Position numbers and translations under genes: made by a program. Shown in pieces: positions 19,601 to 35,255 of a stretch of DNA of 64,000 nt; position 1 is the stretch's first letter; each line of letters starts with the position of its first letter. A model generated the notes under the pieces. It saw only the letters and a program-made list of their open reading frames with translations. It ran no database searches and was not told the origin of the DNA. This DNA is from Apis mellifera (lineage: Eukaryota; Arthropoda; Insecta; Hymenoptera; Apidae): assembly GCF_003254395.2 (NCBI RefSeq), contig NC_037649.1, positions 6,667,032 to 6,731,031 of the forward strand, read 5' to 3'.

Positions 19601-20628
19601 CGCTTTTTTTTCTCTTCTCTTCTTGGAAATATTTATTAAAAAAGTATTCGAATTTGATTTCTCGACCGCGAATTGCGCTCGCTTCGGATCCACCGCGCTT
19701 TTAAAATCGAGTAGTTTATCGACAATTCGCGCGCCAATTTAAATTTCATCCACGATAAATTGGAGGCGGTAACGAGAACGCTTTTGAAACGAAGCGAGAA
19801 CTGTGACTCGCTGACAGGGCTAGGGGAGGGGAGATTTATCATTTTCGCCTCTGTTTCCGACCTTTCGTAAAGAAAAATGAATTCCCGCGCAATTTCCCGG
19901 GGAAAAACGTTTGGGTGCCATCGTCCGTCCGTCCCTGAATGCTTCTAAATATTCAACGCGCGAAACCTTATATAAAAAACGCGAGACCGCTAAAACCATT
20001 AAAAAAAGAAGAAAAAAAAAGAAAAAAAAGAAAAAAAGGAAGCATTTACATGGAGAAACCGTCGCGTTCCACCTGAATTCCACGAAAATACACGGTGCGC
20101 GGCACACGGAATTAAATCGCGCCACCGAAAGGAAAATATTTTTCCTTGACGCGCGATAAAGTTACGTTGTTTCTTTCGGAGCCACTTTCAACCGGTCTTA
20201 AAAGCGCAATTCCTTCGCTATTCCCCTCTCTCTCTCTCCCGATGGAAAAATCTACTTGCGGGGAAATCTACTCGCGCGAGAGGGAACGTAATTTAATTTG
20301 GAAGGTGCGATTAATAGGCGAAGGAAGAGGAAGAAAAAAAGAGAAGAAAGAAAAAAGGAAAGGAATTGTGCGCGTGTATGGTTGCCGCACGACAAACTCG
20401 CTCCACCGTCCCGTAAATTTCGTGTATTGCGACACGCGAATCGCGGTTGCGAAATTACACTTGTTTTCCCCTATTGCGACGACGGTTGGTTCCGGTCCGA
20501 GGAGCTTTCGTGATGAAAATTAGTGGAGCGTCCGTGTTAACGCGCATACGGTCACGTTTTAAGCAAACGCACGTCATACGTGAATGGATCCTTTGAGAGA
20601 AGTCGGGTTTCCGCTCCTCTCCTCTCTC
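13668..20628. other. Non-coding sequence with homopolymer and CT runs
   Basis: Contains (CT)n 14825-14848 followed by (AC)n to 14860, poly-T 15066-15078, poly-A 17327-17340 and 18421-18433, and an A/G-rich run 20003-20039. The longest ORFs (15370-15807 minus, 15941-16471 plus, 18786-19235 plus, 18834-19244 minus) overlap each other or run through CT-rich repeats, and look like chance ORFs in CpG-dense DNA. Confidence 0.5.
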
Positions 20629-20647
20629 CACACACACACACACACAC
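20629..20647. repeat. (CA)n microsatellite
   Basis: Nine CA units following a CT-rich patch. Confidence 0.85.
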
Positions 20648-23600
20648 GTTCGTATATTATTCGAGACAAAGGCGCGTGGAATCGTCGTCGTCGTGGAGGA
20701 TAGCCGGGTTCTGGAGGTCGTGGAGATTGGTACCGTTGAAGCGTGGCTTGATCTTTATACCGACTCGTCACGGAACGTTTCATCAAAAATAGAGCCGCGC
20801 CACAAGGGGGTAACTCGATTCCGACCCCGGCTGAATGTCGCAATTAGAGGAAGGAAATCCGGGAGGCTTTGATTCAGGAGCGGCGTTCCCGCTCCTCTGT
20901 GGACGATTCCTGTGCGCGAAATTATGCAATAAATGTTACGAGATAGAGAGAGAGGGGACAGAGAAGACCCCGGGTCGTGCGCGGATCGCACGAGCCGCGA
21001 CCGCCGGCCGACATATTATCCGTATCGGGCGGCTCGCGACCGCGTCCCTTTGTCCCGTGGCTTGGCCGAGGTTTCACGCAGCAATTGAATAAATATTCAT
21101 TAGCGTAATTAGTATGCGCGCACTATCTATCCTGCGAACCGGTGCCTTTAATTGTGCACACTTTCCCGCCCGCTCTTTTTCGTTTCGTGGTTTATAATTT
21201 GGAAGGAAGGGTGGTCGTGCATGGCTAATGATGATGGGTAATTTTCCTCGATACGAAATAATCGAGAGCCGTCGTGTCGTCGATCGTTTTGATCTTGTCA
21301 GAATGCGTTAAAAATATTATGCACGGGTGAAGTAAGAAATGAAGCAGGATAAAGGCGAGTGATAAGCGGAAACATGTTTAGCCGAGTCCGGACGGGGCGA
21401 GACGCGCTTTGATATACATATATTTGGATTGAAACGGTGTTTCTCATTTGGGAAGTACCTTTCTCGGGATTCAGAGGAGAGATGGGTATTCGCTTGGGGC
21501 TAAAATTTCAGATAGGTATGTACAGTTGGATTTCCGGTGTACATTGGCCCGATGAATATTCTACCAGCCTTTACCAACATTATCTTCGTGTCCTGTAGTC
21601 TAATTATTATTTATTTTATTAGCATCTATCAGCACTTGGCTTTTACGCCAGTTGTGTACGGGATCGCGTTAACACGGTCGATTGGATTAACTTGTACTTG
21701 GATGGATGAAAATTTTCTTTGTCACGGATCGATTTTAACTTAATTTTCCCCTTAAGTCGGTATTCCATTCTTTTTTATAAAGAAGTTATATCGATGCAAG
21801 TTGTATTGTTTATATTTATAAGATCACAATGATTTGGGGTTAATAAATGGATGCGTTAAAACGTTTAAAAAAACGAATCAAACGATGATGGCAAATATCG
21901 GGTAATTTCATCTCTTTGGACAATATCGGAATTCATGGCATGTGTATATATATATAATATTCCGTTACATGCCCTTTGAATCATTCCTGGTGTGCGCGAG
22001 CTAAGATTGATCGTCTTGGATATCGATTCCTATGCCGTGTAAACGATACCACTGTAACTGATAATACATCTTGCCTGTATCAGTTTTCAAGAATCGGTTA
22101 TCCCGATAATTAATCCGCCACAATTTCGCAAAACTCCTCCCTGTCGAAAAATTATAAAACGTATACTCAAAATTTAACAACTTGTCGACGAAAATTTAAT
22201 CGAGCTTTGTATTTTTGGAGAGGAAGAATTTTTGACTCCGTCGAATACATCGTTTAAGAGAAATTTCGTCGTTTATAATTCGTCTCCGATATTTTCATTC
22301 GTTGTTAATGGATTCATAATGAAATAGATGAAAAACGAGACGATCTTTTCTTTTTCAACGAAAAAAAAAAATATAAATTCCGCGAGATAATATCGTCACG
22401 CGATTCGCGACGAGGGAATACGAGGATTTAACGGGATATTAAACCCGAACGCGGACTTTTAATTTCACTTTTGTTTCAAAGGTATTTATTACCTAGGAAT
22501 GTGGGTCGGGTTGTTACTCTGACGCCGTTCGAATCTCGTTTTACAAAGAGTTTTCAATTTATATGCACGAATCGTGTATCTGATGGACGGCGGGGATTAT
22601 CGTTCGTTAACTCCGATAAAAAAAAAAAAAGAAAAAAAGGAAAAATGAAAATAGAGGCTTCATAAATTCAAAAATGATTTGTTTCCAAACAAGCGCGCGT
22701 GTTTATAAAATCTGCCTCCTGTAAAAGCCTATAGCCGAGAATTCCTCCTCCGTCGAGATCCATCCAAGGTTTAAAACAGTTTCTCCAATCGTTTCGTCGA
22801 ACGTTTAATTCTCTAAGATGCGTTTATCGAATCGAATCGAGCGTCTTTCGTATCGAAATCGATGCAGCATATGCACGTCGTGCGTAGTAGCATGCAATCC
22901 ATTATAACGGGGGATGAAAACGGCGTGTGCCGAGTCGTGACGGCAAACATTGGGAAAGCGTTGCGTCGCGGGGAAACGAAAATGGCGCAAATCGTGGCTT
23001 GGACAAACGAGCAACCGCAATCTGCAAAAAAATATGAACAACGATACCTTTTCCCCCCGCGCTGTGCAATCCGCGCGGGACGTGGGCGCACAGTGAGTGC
23101 GCGGACCATTTGCCGAAATTGGCACGGCCGAGGCTTCAACCGCAACCGTGTCCACATTGTGGCACATTGCCGTACAAACTATAAATAAAAAAGATTTTAT
23201 TCTCGATTATTTGCCCGCCCGATGGAAAAATCCTCGCTCACCTGTCGGCCAATTAGTACGTGTCAATCAATCGTCGCATTTTTCGGTGATTACGTGTAAA
23301 TAGGAACGAAAGGAGGAGGGATATAGGGGGGAGAAGAAGGATCTGTTGGAAGAATTTTTTTGATAAATAGATTTTATTTTATTTCATCTTCCTTTTTTCC
23401 TGTCGAGTGAAAAAATTCTTGTTTGTTCGTCGGCCAATTAGCTGTCGCCTAATAGCGCGATCGTCGTACGTTTAACGAGTATCGAAGTCGAAAAAGAAAG
23501 AAGAGGGATGGAAAAAGGAATATTTCAATAATTATTTTCCTATAGAAGAAAAAGATGTTATCAGTCTGCATCGGTGTATCGATTATAAATCAAATTTTGG

Positions 23601-26600
23601 GGTAGTTTGATCTACTCCATTTGGATAAAATGGAGGAAAGAACGAGGCGAGGGAGGGATAGAAGGAGATGGAAAGGCGAAAGAAGGATGTTCCGACAGGG
23701 AAGAATTTCATAACCTCTTAATTGCACATACCATGATAGCGCCACTCATTTACATTTATATATCGCATTCCAATACCTGGGCGCTTGGCATGCTTCAGCC
23801 TATATTTTTCTGCTCGCGTTTTCGCAAGAGAATTTTCATGCGATCGTGGAGGCCTTGATCCTCCTCCTTATTCTTTCGTTGATGCGAGGCGATTAAACTC
23901 TGTTGAGGAAAAAGAAAAAAGAAAAAAAAAGAAAGACACGAAATGTCGAGTTTATAAATATTTCGACAAGGAAATCGTATTGTCGATATGTCTAATTATT
24001 CGTCAAAATTGATCTTCTATCTACTCGTTTTGGAAACGAGGTCAATCGTTCGTTCATTCGTTCGTTTCTCAATAATATCTGGAATGGAATGGATAAGTGA
24101 AAAATTGGCGTTAATTTTAAATTAATAAGAAGTAGTTAAAGTAGTTGAAATCGACCAATCACTCGTATATAAACGTTGCATTATAAATGCCTCAAGATCA
24201 GAATGTAACAGGATCAGAAATTATTCAATTTGTTGGACATCGTCTGATGTATGATCTTAAATGATCATTAAGGCCACGTCCGTTTCACCAATCTTTATCT
24301 TCCAGAAACGCAATCTCGGAGAATACACGTATAAGATTAATGTATTGTTTAACTGATTACGTTTGCAATTTACCACTCTCGTGAGTGGTCATTACACTCT
24401 CGCCCTGGCGAATTAAAATAGAGGAAGTATATATTATACGTATACTAGATGGAAAACTAACCAACTACAATCAACGTGATTCGAATGATCGTGCGAATCG
24501 CGTATTACAGGGATACTCGTAGAACTGGAGAATAGATTGTACAACAAAGATTTAAAAAAAGAAAAAAAAATCGAGAAATTCATAATAACAATGGATTATT
24601 ATACATTTTATTCGTAATACAATAATACGGATAGTTTCGTCGAAAGAGGACAGATTTAATTCTCATCGAGTCGTTCTCACAACGATATGTAGTGAATCGA
24701 ATCACGCGAGATAAACGGTTGAAACGGATGAACATCGGAGTGTTAATTTCTCGACATTAATTCGTGGAATCGAGGCCGAGAGGTAGGTAGGGGATCGAGG
24801 CCGATAATGGGTCGTAAAATGCTCGTCAAACGCGGCGTGTGTGCATCGAGGTGGGCACCGACAACGGTAAGAACACGGCGCAACGAGTGGCGCCGGGAAA
24901 AACGGCTTTCATTAAGGACGTAGCAACGAGTGGTAATGAGAAAAACGGGTTTCACGGTGAAGTGGCGGCCACGAGAAAGCTTGTTTTTGCCCGCTGGAAT
25001 GCGGCTATCGAAGAGAACCACTTTTAACCCCCCTCCTTGTATTCTCCTGATTGCTTTCAACCGGACGAGCAGAGGAGGAGGGAAGCTGCTCGATATGCAT
25101 CTCGATAACAGTTCTAATCTTCGTCCTCGATCGGTCGCACGCCCACGCGTGTTTCGAATCTCGCCAAACCGCTAACAATATATTGCAAGGATCCCACAAA
25201 TTGATTGATATACACGTGGTACATTAATAAATAACGCGTTAACGGGAAGCTTGTTGTTTATCAAGATTTTTAAAAATCGGATTAATCGCATAAATTTTGA
25301 ACAATTAATTTCAAACAAATTAAAACGAATAAACGTGTTTTCGTGGCGAGGACTCTGTTTTCCGTAGCAATTTATCGTGTAAAAAATGAAATAAGCCAGC
25401 AGGGTAATCAGTCGGGTAGCGTAATAATCAGAAGAAGAAACGCTGCCTTCTCAAAGGCTTAGGATAACGTAAGGGACAATTTATGGCGCTCATCGCGCAA
25501 TTACGTAAGACGCGGGGAGGAGAGGGGGAGATAAATTGAAACCGCGGTGTTGGGTGTTCTTCTTGTATGGTATTTACGAGCGGAAATTCCGAGTGCGGTG
25601 GTGGTGCACATGCGCCGCGATGTCGAAAAGAATGAAGCGCGAATGTGTATCGTTGCATCTCGAGAAGACGGACATGGAATAAATCTGTGCGATAGTTAGG
25701 GGGAGGGGGAGGGTGGTAGACGGGGTAAATAATTCTGGATCGTTGCGTGAGGCAATAAATAACGGCCGAGGCTAGCATTTTAATTGATTATCCGTTTTAA
25801 CGTCCCGATATATGTCAACGGATTCCTATTTGGGAAAGTATGTATGAGGTATGGCTGTTCGTTAAAGGGTAGCCTTTTTTTTCTTTTTTCTTTTTTTAAA
25901 CGGAAAGCTGGAGATGGAAAAATCGATAACGTACGCGTTCCTCGTTCGAGAAACATGATTTTTACTCGCTACGACACGCAAAGTCATTTGAGTGATTATG
26001 CCATATTTCCATATTTATTATTCATTACCTGCGTTACCATTTGTACCTGCGTCGAGCATCATTACACCACGCTATAACGTATAATCGAACCTGTACAACA
26101 TTCCAACGTGTATTACCTGACAGGTATCCAAGATATAAGTAATATTACACGCGGGCTGATATTAGAGGTAATGCCGCGTGTAAAAATAAGTAAAAAGAAG
26201 AAGGGAAGAAATGAGGAATATTGGAAAAATTAATCAATGAAAATATTTCCATTATCAATTTCCTACCATCGACAGGAATTAATTATTCTTTTCCTTTCCT
26301 TTCTCGATCGTATCCGTCAGATCACACATACATCGCTGTACAACTTGAACTTTGCACACTTCTATTCTTTCCAAAGACATGACCTTTCCGATCCTTTTTA
26401 TCTCGAAACCACGGCAAGACAATCGTCGTTAATTTTACGAGACGATGAAAATTCCAACCCTTTACGATTGGTCGTCGTGTAACGCTCGTGTACGAGTTGG
26501 ATGGCGCTATCAAACCGGCGTATATAAAGATCCATCCTATAAGGAATAACGAACCGCGACGATATAATCGCGAAGGAAGCGCAAATAAAGCGCGATCGCG

Positions 26601-29600
26601 TCGCGAAGAGTCGCGTTTGATGCGTGTGTATCCACGGCCCTCTCCTCCTCTCTCCGCAATACACGTAAATGGGCTCAGCAAGCGCATCGACGCACGACCA
26701 CATAAATCCTAAGCGCGAGGTTATGGATGACGTACAACTGGGCATCGACTGGGATATTTCCCGATTGGTCGCGTGGCGTTGGGAACCGTGCGAGTTGGCG
26801 AACGATTTGCATCACGGCCAGATGAGAAACGACGTCGTTCTCGACGCGGTGTTGGATCGAGAGTCGCCAATTTTCCGGAATAATAAAATCGTTCCGGTAA
26901 ACGGGATTTCCGGAACGGTTACATTCCCATTATGGAGGAATGATGTTAGTTTTTCGACGTTATTAATTCTTACGGTTTAACATGAAGATGGCTGGTTAAT
27001 TTCAAGAGCAGAATGAGGGGAAAATATAACGAATATTGGAATATTCGAGGAATAAGGAAGTGAAAGTAACGATTGAAGAAATTATTATAGTAGATAATTG
27101 TCACGTGGTAATCGCGGTTACCGAGCGTTAACCAAGATAATGATTTTTTTTAATAGTTTAAAAACATGCTGTGATATAAAGGATAGATTTTTAACTTGAG
27201 AAATTATTATTGGCCGAGGCACGTTTCATTTTCGAGATTTCGGATGAATGATGTTTGATCCGAGAAACATGTTCGAATGATAAATGGGAATCGATCTATC
27301 GTTCTGTTAAATTAGGTCCGGAATTTTAATCTCCGTTTCCTATTCTCGTAATTTAATTTACCTCATAAATTTAAATTAATAATACGGTTGGAATTAGAGT
27401 CTCTGTAGTTATTATACGCGATCTTCTGTAGATTTTCTTCTCGTGGTGAAAAATTGCCTGTAATTATATCATCAAACTACTTTTATTCGAGTAAATTTCA
27501 ATGAACGGAATGATGATAAATGCAATAAATATTACAAAGCATATTTGTTGATAATTTACTTCAAATGCTTTTATTTGAAGTAAAGGAATAAAATTTGCGT
27601 GGAAAATTAGTTTAGAACATTGTTGTTGCCATGATGTTGCCAAACGGTAAAAACAGGACTGCAATTTCACATTTATCACAACCTGTCGGATAGATACAGG
27701 CGATAGAATAAAGGAGTAATGAATCGTTCGATAAATGTTCATTCTCTCTATTCTCTTCATCCTATATCACACACATATATATATTTTCCAAATTCGAGTC
27801 GAATTGGAAAATGATTATTCGACGTGTGTAATTTACGATTAATTATCTTTGTTGAGAAGAAAATCTTGAGGAGAATCTCGTTTCAAAATTTAATTCCTGA
27901 ATATCCTGAATATAGGAGGTTATCGTTGAATTAAATATTTCCCCGAGGGAAGTCGCTTCCTGTCGTTTCGTCATAACCCCTTTCCACCATAATCGAATTT
28001 CCTCTTTCTACCATCACATCCTTAACGAGACGTATAGATAACCAAGTTCATCGATTGACAATAGCCTCTCCTCTCCTCCAATAAAGATGGCCTTACGTCG
28101 TCTCCCCCATGATTCGTCGGCGAATGAAAAGCAGGGATGGGATCGTTGACCCGATGACCCGCAAGGGTGAGTCGCGTATGTCCGCCCGATTATATCGATT
28201 CGACCCGTATTTCGCGGCAACCTTTTACCGATTCGACCAGTTTTTCCCTCCCCCCGAAACTTTAAATAACACGGGGACAGATTTCGTAAACGGGTCGAAA
28301 TCATCAATGGTCGAGCGTGAAATCGAACAATTGCATGTTATACGCTTGTTACGCGTGAAACGCCGATTATTCTCGCGTGTTAAATAACGAATAAAAGGAA
28401 TTTATAAGCGGCGCGAATAGTTGAATCGGTAAACGACCTGTGCCATATATCCGCGATAACAAAGAATTAATAAAAAAAAAAAAGAACGGATACGGGTAGG
28501 AATTTTTTATTTCCTCCTTCCAACGTCGTCGTCGCCTCTTTTGTTCCGAGGGATCGTTTAAACGTTAGTTATGAAAGCAATTATTTATCTTTAACGTGTT
28601 TGTTGATTCGTACATTATTCCCGAGTGTGTATGTCGTAAATACGATTTAAACAGCGAGGATGGTCGTAGACGTTGAACAATCCGGCGAAAATCGACAATG
28701 GGGGATTTATTTGCTCGTCGATTCAAACGATCGATTCTTTCTGTCGATATGATGATCAATGTAAAGGAGGGGAAGAGGAAGGAAAAAGAGAAAAGAAAAG
28801 GGAAGGAAGAAACGGAAAAGAGGCGATACAACGTGGAAAAAATTATACGCGTTGCATTGTTCTGCCGATGTCAGGATGAATGTGTTTTCCCTATCGTATC
28901 GATTTCAATCGTTTCGAGGCGGAATTATACAACGCGATTGTTGTTTGCCAGCGAACGAATTTGAGATGCTGCCCCTGAACCCGAGTTGGAGACTAACGGT
29001 ATTCGCATAATTGATTAGCACGAAGCAAACCCGTGATCTTAATAGTAATTTCTCCGCTTGTATTGTATATCCTTTACGTTCCTTCTGCTCTGCCCACGCC
29101 CTCACCCTCGCCCTCGATCGTGGGTGGAACGTTGTGCAATTACACCGCCACAATCGGTAACGAGATTGAACCCAAGGGAAAAGATTAACCCTCGAACTCT
29201 AAAGGTCGTCCGTGGTAATAAACCAAGAGTGCAGTTGCGCGTTTCCAAGCTGCGTATCGAATCGCGAGCTGGTATGGTATCGGGTTTAATCAACGCTATA
29301 AATGGGTTGACGAAGAATGTACCGCCAATGCGGAAAAACTCGACAGGAGAACAATGTCCAAGATAACTTTTAACCCTTAACTCGTTTAACTCGTCGTCTC
29401 GTTTCATTGAATCCCAGATTGATTTCGGAAATTTTATATTCCAAAAATCACAATTTTTTACAATTTTACAATTTGGAAGATTAGAGTACATACAACTCCT
29501 CGAAGCACAAAGATAAAAAGGATTAACAGAATTCTCAAGAATACGAAGAATATTCGGAAAATGAAAAAAGTTGGAAAATGTTTCCTGAGATAATATTTAG

Positions 29601-31824
29601 CATCGTGTATTAATAGTTAAGAAAAAAAAATTCTGAAATATTGTTACATCTTTCAAAGAGAGAGGGTAGTTATGGGTTAAAACACGCGATACGGCAATGC
29701 GTCTTTCGGTGGGTAAATACACCGTCTGTGCGCCTGTGTCGTAGATTGATTTCGTATAAAAAAACTTGGGTTATTCGTCATAATTGAAAAAAAATCGTAC
29801 GTCAAAGAGGAAGAGGAGGAAGAGGAAGAGGAGGGGCGTGTATACGCGCGTTCGTCATAACGGGAGAACGCAGCGACGCGTTGGCGCCCGGTGATATCGC
29901 GATTGTCAACCGTGACCCGTTTATGTATGATGGGGAATTCTTTATGGACATATTTCTAAGGATCGTTTTGCCGGGAACAACGGAGCTGTGCCAAGCAATT
30001 TCGGACGATACGTATCTCCACGTGTTTTGCAGCTAGTAATATCCGACGGGGGGGGAAAAGAGAGAGGGCGTATTTCTTTCGTGTCGTATGGAAACGTTTG
30101 ACGTGCACTGGATATTAATCTTTTAGGGCTTAAATCCTTAAATCATTATTAAAAGTCACGAATGAACCGTGGATTTGTCGTGGACAAATGCGTTGATCGT
30201 TAAACGTTGTAAACGAATTTCATCCAAAAGAAAATTTCTCGTCGCAATTTGATAAAAGGGAGGAAGGATTACTACTGTTACTTCGTTCTCTATCGTTCGT
30301 TTTCGCGCGTGTTTTTTCCTTTGTACACGCGGGAATTATCGACGCGTATAAGACGAATTTAGCTTGAAAATACGGGAAATGGACGTGACACTGTTGCGAA
30401 ACTTGGATTGTGTCACAATCTTCATGTAGAATTCATGCGCGCTTTCCGTTAAGTCAACCGAACACGTACGAAAGGATTGCGATTTATGTTATGCGAGGTA
30501 TGTCGGAATATATGATGTGTCACTTGCGAAACACAACGTAATACATTTCATCTTGATGGATCAGTATTATACAATTCTCCCCCTCTCCAATTCCCCATAT
30601 AAATATCTCGATGGAACGAGCGTTTCTTTTTAATTCCGTTCTTTAATAAATCGTGATCAACAATTAGAGCATAGAAAAACGCGGATGGAACCACGATACT
30701 TTCCTTAAATTTCGCAAAATTTCTTCGCGATATAGAAATGCGAGCAAAAGAGAGAATCGATATATTTTCCGCTTATATCGAATTTGATACAAAAAACAAA
30801 AGAATCAATTCGAATAATTGGATTAATCGTACACGATAGGCGATTAAAATCGATTTTATCCGACGATGTCCGCGCGAATCTCTCCTTTTGCTCCCTCAAG
30901 GAGAAAGAAAGAAAACGCGGTGCAACGTACGCAAATTACTTTTCCATCCGACAAAGCGAGCAGCCCCTCTCTCCCCCGCACACGTCACAATAACACGTTT
31001 CACGCGTCTCGCGCCATTCTTTCTCAAAGCAGCTTGTTCCACGTTAGATCCCGTTCGAGCTACGTGCCAATATTCCTCTCTCAGCGTTTTCTCCCCGCAT
31101 CGCGGCGAATATCGAGGGGAGGGGAAGGTATCAATATTTCTTGCGAATTGATAACCGCGCTCGGCCGCTATAAAGTGCATCGGAGAGAGGGGGGATCGCG
31201 AAAAGTATTGCGTAACTGCAATACTACGTGCGAAGTGTTTGGGGGACGTGAGATTCTTTACGGATGCATTTTATATGCGAAGCGTCGCGGAAACGGAATC
31301 GAGGGTGGCGGAAGGAAATTTTACTTGGCCGATTGTTTAGAAACTGCGCCGAAATATATTTAATTATATATGTATCGAAGGAACGGTCGTTGATATATAT
31401 AGTCATAAATTGTCCATTAGTGATAAATTTCACGGAGGGAAACAGTTGAATACGGAACGGATTGGAAAATCGTTGGAATATCGAATTTAGAAAATTGGCA
31501 ATATCATCCGTGACTTGTTGATTCTTCCTTACCTATCAAGCTTCCGCTCGCGTCTTTATCGTAAATATTGGTATATGGAATAAATTCTCGGACAATTTGC
31601 AATTTTTTGAACGTGCAACGTGTGCATTTCCATCGCGTGGAATGTTCTTCCTAGATGTTCCGAATCTAACTCGAGACGCCACGTTGACTGGCGACGTCAA
31701 AGTTTCGCCTTGTTTCGTTTTGTCGCGGAATTTTCATTAGTATCCCGGGAAGGAAGCGTAAAACGAGAAAAAAAGGAAGGGGAGGGGTGGTGATGGTAAC
31801 GTTATTGCTGCTTTATTGCAACCA
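20648..31824. other. Non-coding sequence, no gene supported
   Basis: CpG-rich with GA-rich patches (29806-29836) and poly-A/T runs near 22360, 22620 and 25870. ORFs such as 26669-26980 plus, 29102-29491 minus and 30866-31363 plus lack recognisable domains, and their edges do not coincide with good splice sites. It may be intergenic or a long intron. Confidence 0.5.
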
Positions 31825-31850
31825 GCTTGCTTAAAAACTTGGAAGCAAGC
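31825..31850. other. Hairpin GCTTGCTT/AAGCAAGC
   Basis: Perfect eight-pair arms (31825-31832 and 31843-31850) around a ten-base loop. A stem of this size could occur by chance a few times in 64 kb, so this is a weak feature. Confidence 0.35.
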
Positions 31851-34800
31851 GAAAGCCGAGAATCGTCTGCGGAGAATAACAATGGAAAAGTTACACGGCT
31901 CTGACGTTTGACAGCGTGTACACAGAGGGGGTTGTCCAGTCGTAGAGTAACGCGATACCGGATTTTATTCGTTGAATCTTAATTCATTTCGTCGTAAAGG
32001 AGAGAGGATTGTCCGAGAAAATTGAAAGTCCTGCTTTTATGACCAGTTGTAAACTGCAAGACGGTCTAATTAGAAAGTTGGTAACCGAGTTTCGTCAACA
32101 AGCGCAAGAAGCATTCTGTTACGTGCCACGGCTTATGTGCTATTAAGGGAGTTCCGTGCCCAGATTGCATCGAAATGCATACGCAGGATATATTGCATAC
32201 ACCTCGGCAAGGTGTTTTGGTTCCGTATTACTAGATAACAGCGATATCTTTGAAATAACGAGTACGGGGTAGGGAACAGATGTGGATACCATTAGTTATC
32301 GGCCAAACACGTGTAATTTATGTAGATACTCGTATCTACTAATTTAATCGTAAATGATCGTTTATCTCGAGTTTAATAAGTAATTTATTTATTTTTTTTT
32401 TTTGAACAGAATTCGAACGATGACCTACTACTCACAGTTTCTCGATATTCCGTGGATAATATTTTTAACTAGGTCGTTTTGCCCTCATTTTCCCTCTCGA
32501 CCTAATTGGCCGCGATCGTGGAAGCCCCATATAATAATAGACCGATAGACAGTGGAGAATATATTACAAATTCTTGTTCTTCCCTCTTTTCCAGATTCAG
32601 ATTCTTCCTCCTCTTCTAAAATCCTCTTAGAAACTTCGTTGTTGCTCGGTCGAACTCGGACTCGATATCATATCGAGCCACTATGGTTTTTCATTTTCAC
32701 GAAACATGCTATGGATCTTTTTGAAATTTTTAATTGTATTCAGGGAGGGGAAAAAGAATCGGGAGACGAGAATTCGCGATCAATTTTTCGTAAAGCTGAG
32801 CAAAAAGCGTAAGTGTCCATTCCGATGTTATCGATATCCGGGCAAAATCGACTCGACTTTGATACGGTTCGATCTTAGTCTTCCTCGTCTTCGAGATGAT
32901 CCGATTTGGATTTTCCGTTTTCCGAGGTAATGTAAGGGAGGATTCTTCCACCCTTTCGAGATTTCTTTGAGATCCCGATCCCCGATTTCTGGATAATCCA
33001 GATTCGATCTCCACGACCTCGACTCTGCTCTTTCGATTCAAATATGGGTTATATCAGGGTGTGAGAGATCGCGATACCCCCCGAACAATCATCTCTCCCG
33101 CCCGATTTTCACTCGTCTCGAGACTTTTCGCAATTGAAATCCGGATATGATTCGGATGTTCGTCGATTAACCGTCGTACGACGTGTTACGTCTCTGTATG
33201 TATTCAGATGGTATAATTATATATGTATATAATTAACCGTGAACCTTTTAACCGTTATCGTTTAATCGATCTTTCTTCATTTTCGATAAGATGACACTGG
33301 ATTCCGGCATAATCCTGACCCGCGTTTGGTAACCGAGCCACCACTAGATATCGTGATGGAAATGCGGCCATTCTATTGATGTAATCGCACATGGGAAATT
33401 GGGACACTCAGGTTGAACTGCACATGAATGATCAAGTTCCATGCTAAACACGTCAGACTCGATTCGCCCGGGTGATATTAATCAAAAGTGACATAATGAA
33501 CCGTGCAGTTTGCAATTCATTAGATATTCGCTTTATGAATTGTGTGTCAAATACCATCGCGAGGTTGTTTTAATTACGAAGGTCGAAAGGTAATTTCGTT
33601 ATAAATAGATAATGGTCTGGCGAGTAATAATTTCGGGGGTGAGGTAATAATTAAAATGGAACCTTGTGAACCGTTATTAAAATGTTTTTTTTCCTTTCGT
33701 TTCTATTATTATTATTATTAATAAGACGAACAACAATAATCCCCGTAAAGTGGAACAATGGATTATGCATTAACTTTATCATTAATTTGCCGTATTCCCC
33801 CCACGTTATTTAACATTGCTTTTCGTTTCCACGGTTTTATTTTAAAAGCATTTTGAACGAAATAAAATAATTACCCATCGCGTCTACCGAAAGAAAGTGT
33901 TTCCAATGCGTGAAACCGGATTTATTTTCATCGGCTGCCAGTTAGTATTTCGAAATACGTGTTAATCTATACGCTACATAAATTACATAATGCATTATAC
34001 GCGCAAATGAAACTTTCATACTTACGCCCCGTGCATTTACGGGATATCCGTGTAACATCCGGCTGATAGAAAAATAGCTTTCAATATGTGAAATATTCGT
34101 GGCAAATCCCTTGATTCGCGGAAATGCGGGGTGGTAATAATTTTTTTTTTTAAATCGTAATCGAATAAAAATCGACGTAGAATTTTTTTTCGACAACGAA
34201 GAATTATCATTGAATATTCCTATTCTGGACACGAAGGGAAGGGTCGAATCTTCTTGGAGAAGAAAATGAATTTTGACGGTAGAAATCATTAAAATCGGCG
34301 ATGCTAGGAGAAAGAATCATTTCAATTTCAGAGAAATCGTGTGTAGACTCGAATGTAAAACGCGTAACGATTACGTGATAAAAATTGATTGTTCGTCGGC
34401 TACGATTCTCGGTTAAATAAATTTTTCAAAATACGCGAATATACGAATTATTGAAGACAGGGAGTGAAGATCTATTAATGTACTTTAATCTCGCGTCGGT
34501 TCCTTCTAAATTGAATTTATGCCCTCGTTTCAACACATTCGAATGAGGCAACAAACTCGCGCGAAGTATGTACGTATATATATATCGATATATACCGGCG
34601 GGAATATCGGGAGAAATTTTATTGTCGCTATATATACAATATTCGATGTCTCGAGCGCAATATTCCGAACAGCTTGGGATTACGTTTTAAACTGGGAGGG
34701 TAGAAATGAGCGCGCGTCAATCTTGGCCGTGACGTTGGACCAATTAACACGACGGCGTGTGTATTTTCCGATGCTTAACCAGTTTGATTTAACGCTCGCT

Positions 34801-35255
34801 CGCTAAAGACTTTGAGTATCTGCGAATCGAACGACGGGAAAATTCATGGAAGCGACGCGGAATCCCGTCGAATCGGGATTCTATAGATGGAACGTGGAAT
34901 AATTATCGGCATTGATTGGCTGGTTTGGTGTATTAAAAAAATCTTGAGGGAAAAAGTATCATTGGAAAGAATTGTGGTGAAGAAAAAAGATGCGTGGAGA
35001 AAGGTTATATTCAATTATTATATTTTTTCAAACGTTAGAATAGGGTAAACGATTCATTTAAAATATGAAATATATATATACTGTTTTAGATGGATGGACT
35101 TACGTATCGATTTGATGATAATACTAAGTTAATAAATCGTACGTGTCAGTTTTTAAAATATGGAACAATGTCGAGTGAATGGCAAGGAAAACGAGCTGGG
35201 AGACAAATGGAGTCTGCGAATTTATTTTAGCCACCTTTCCAATCTTATTTCGAGA
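31851..35255. other. Non-coding sequence, no gene supported
   Basis: No ORF with protein character, no repeat array and no clear hairpin. Short ORFs at 32730-33041 and 33942-34289 have no recognisable motif. Confidence 0.45.

Noticed and set aside
22500..22540. B-box-like GTTCGAATCTC
   Set aside because: No A box or T-arm stem around it.
26669..26980. 103-codon plus-strand ORF rich in Asp/Asn/Val
   Set aside because: Reads somewhat protein-like, but has no domain and no splice context, and the GAT/GAC-rich DNA explains it.
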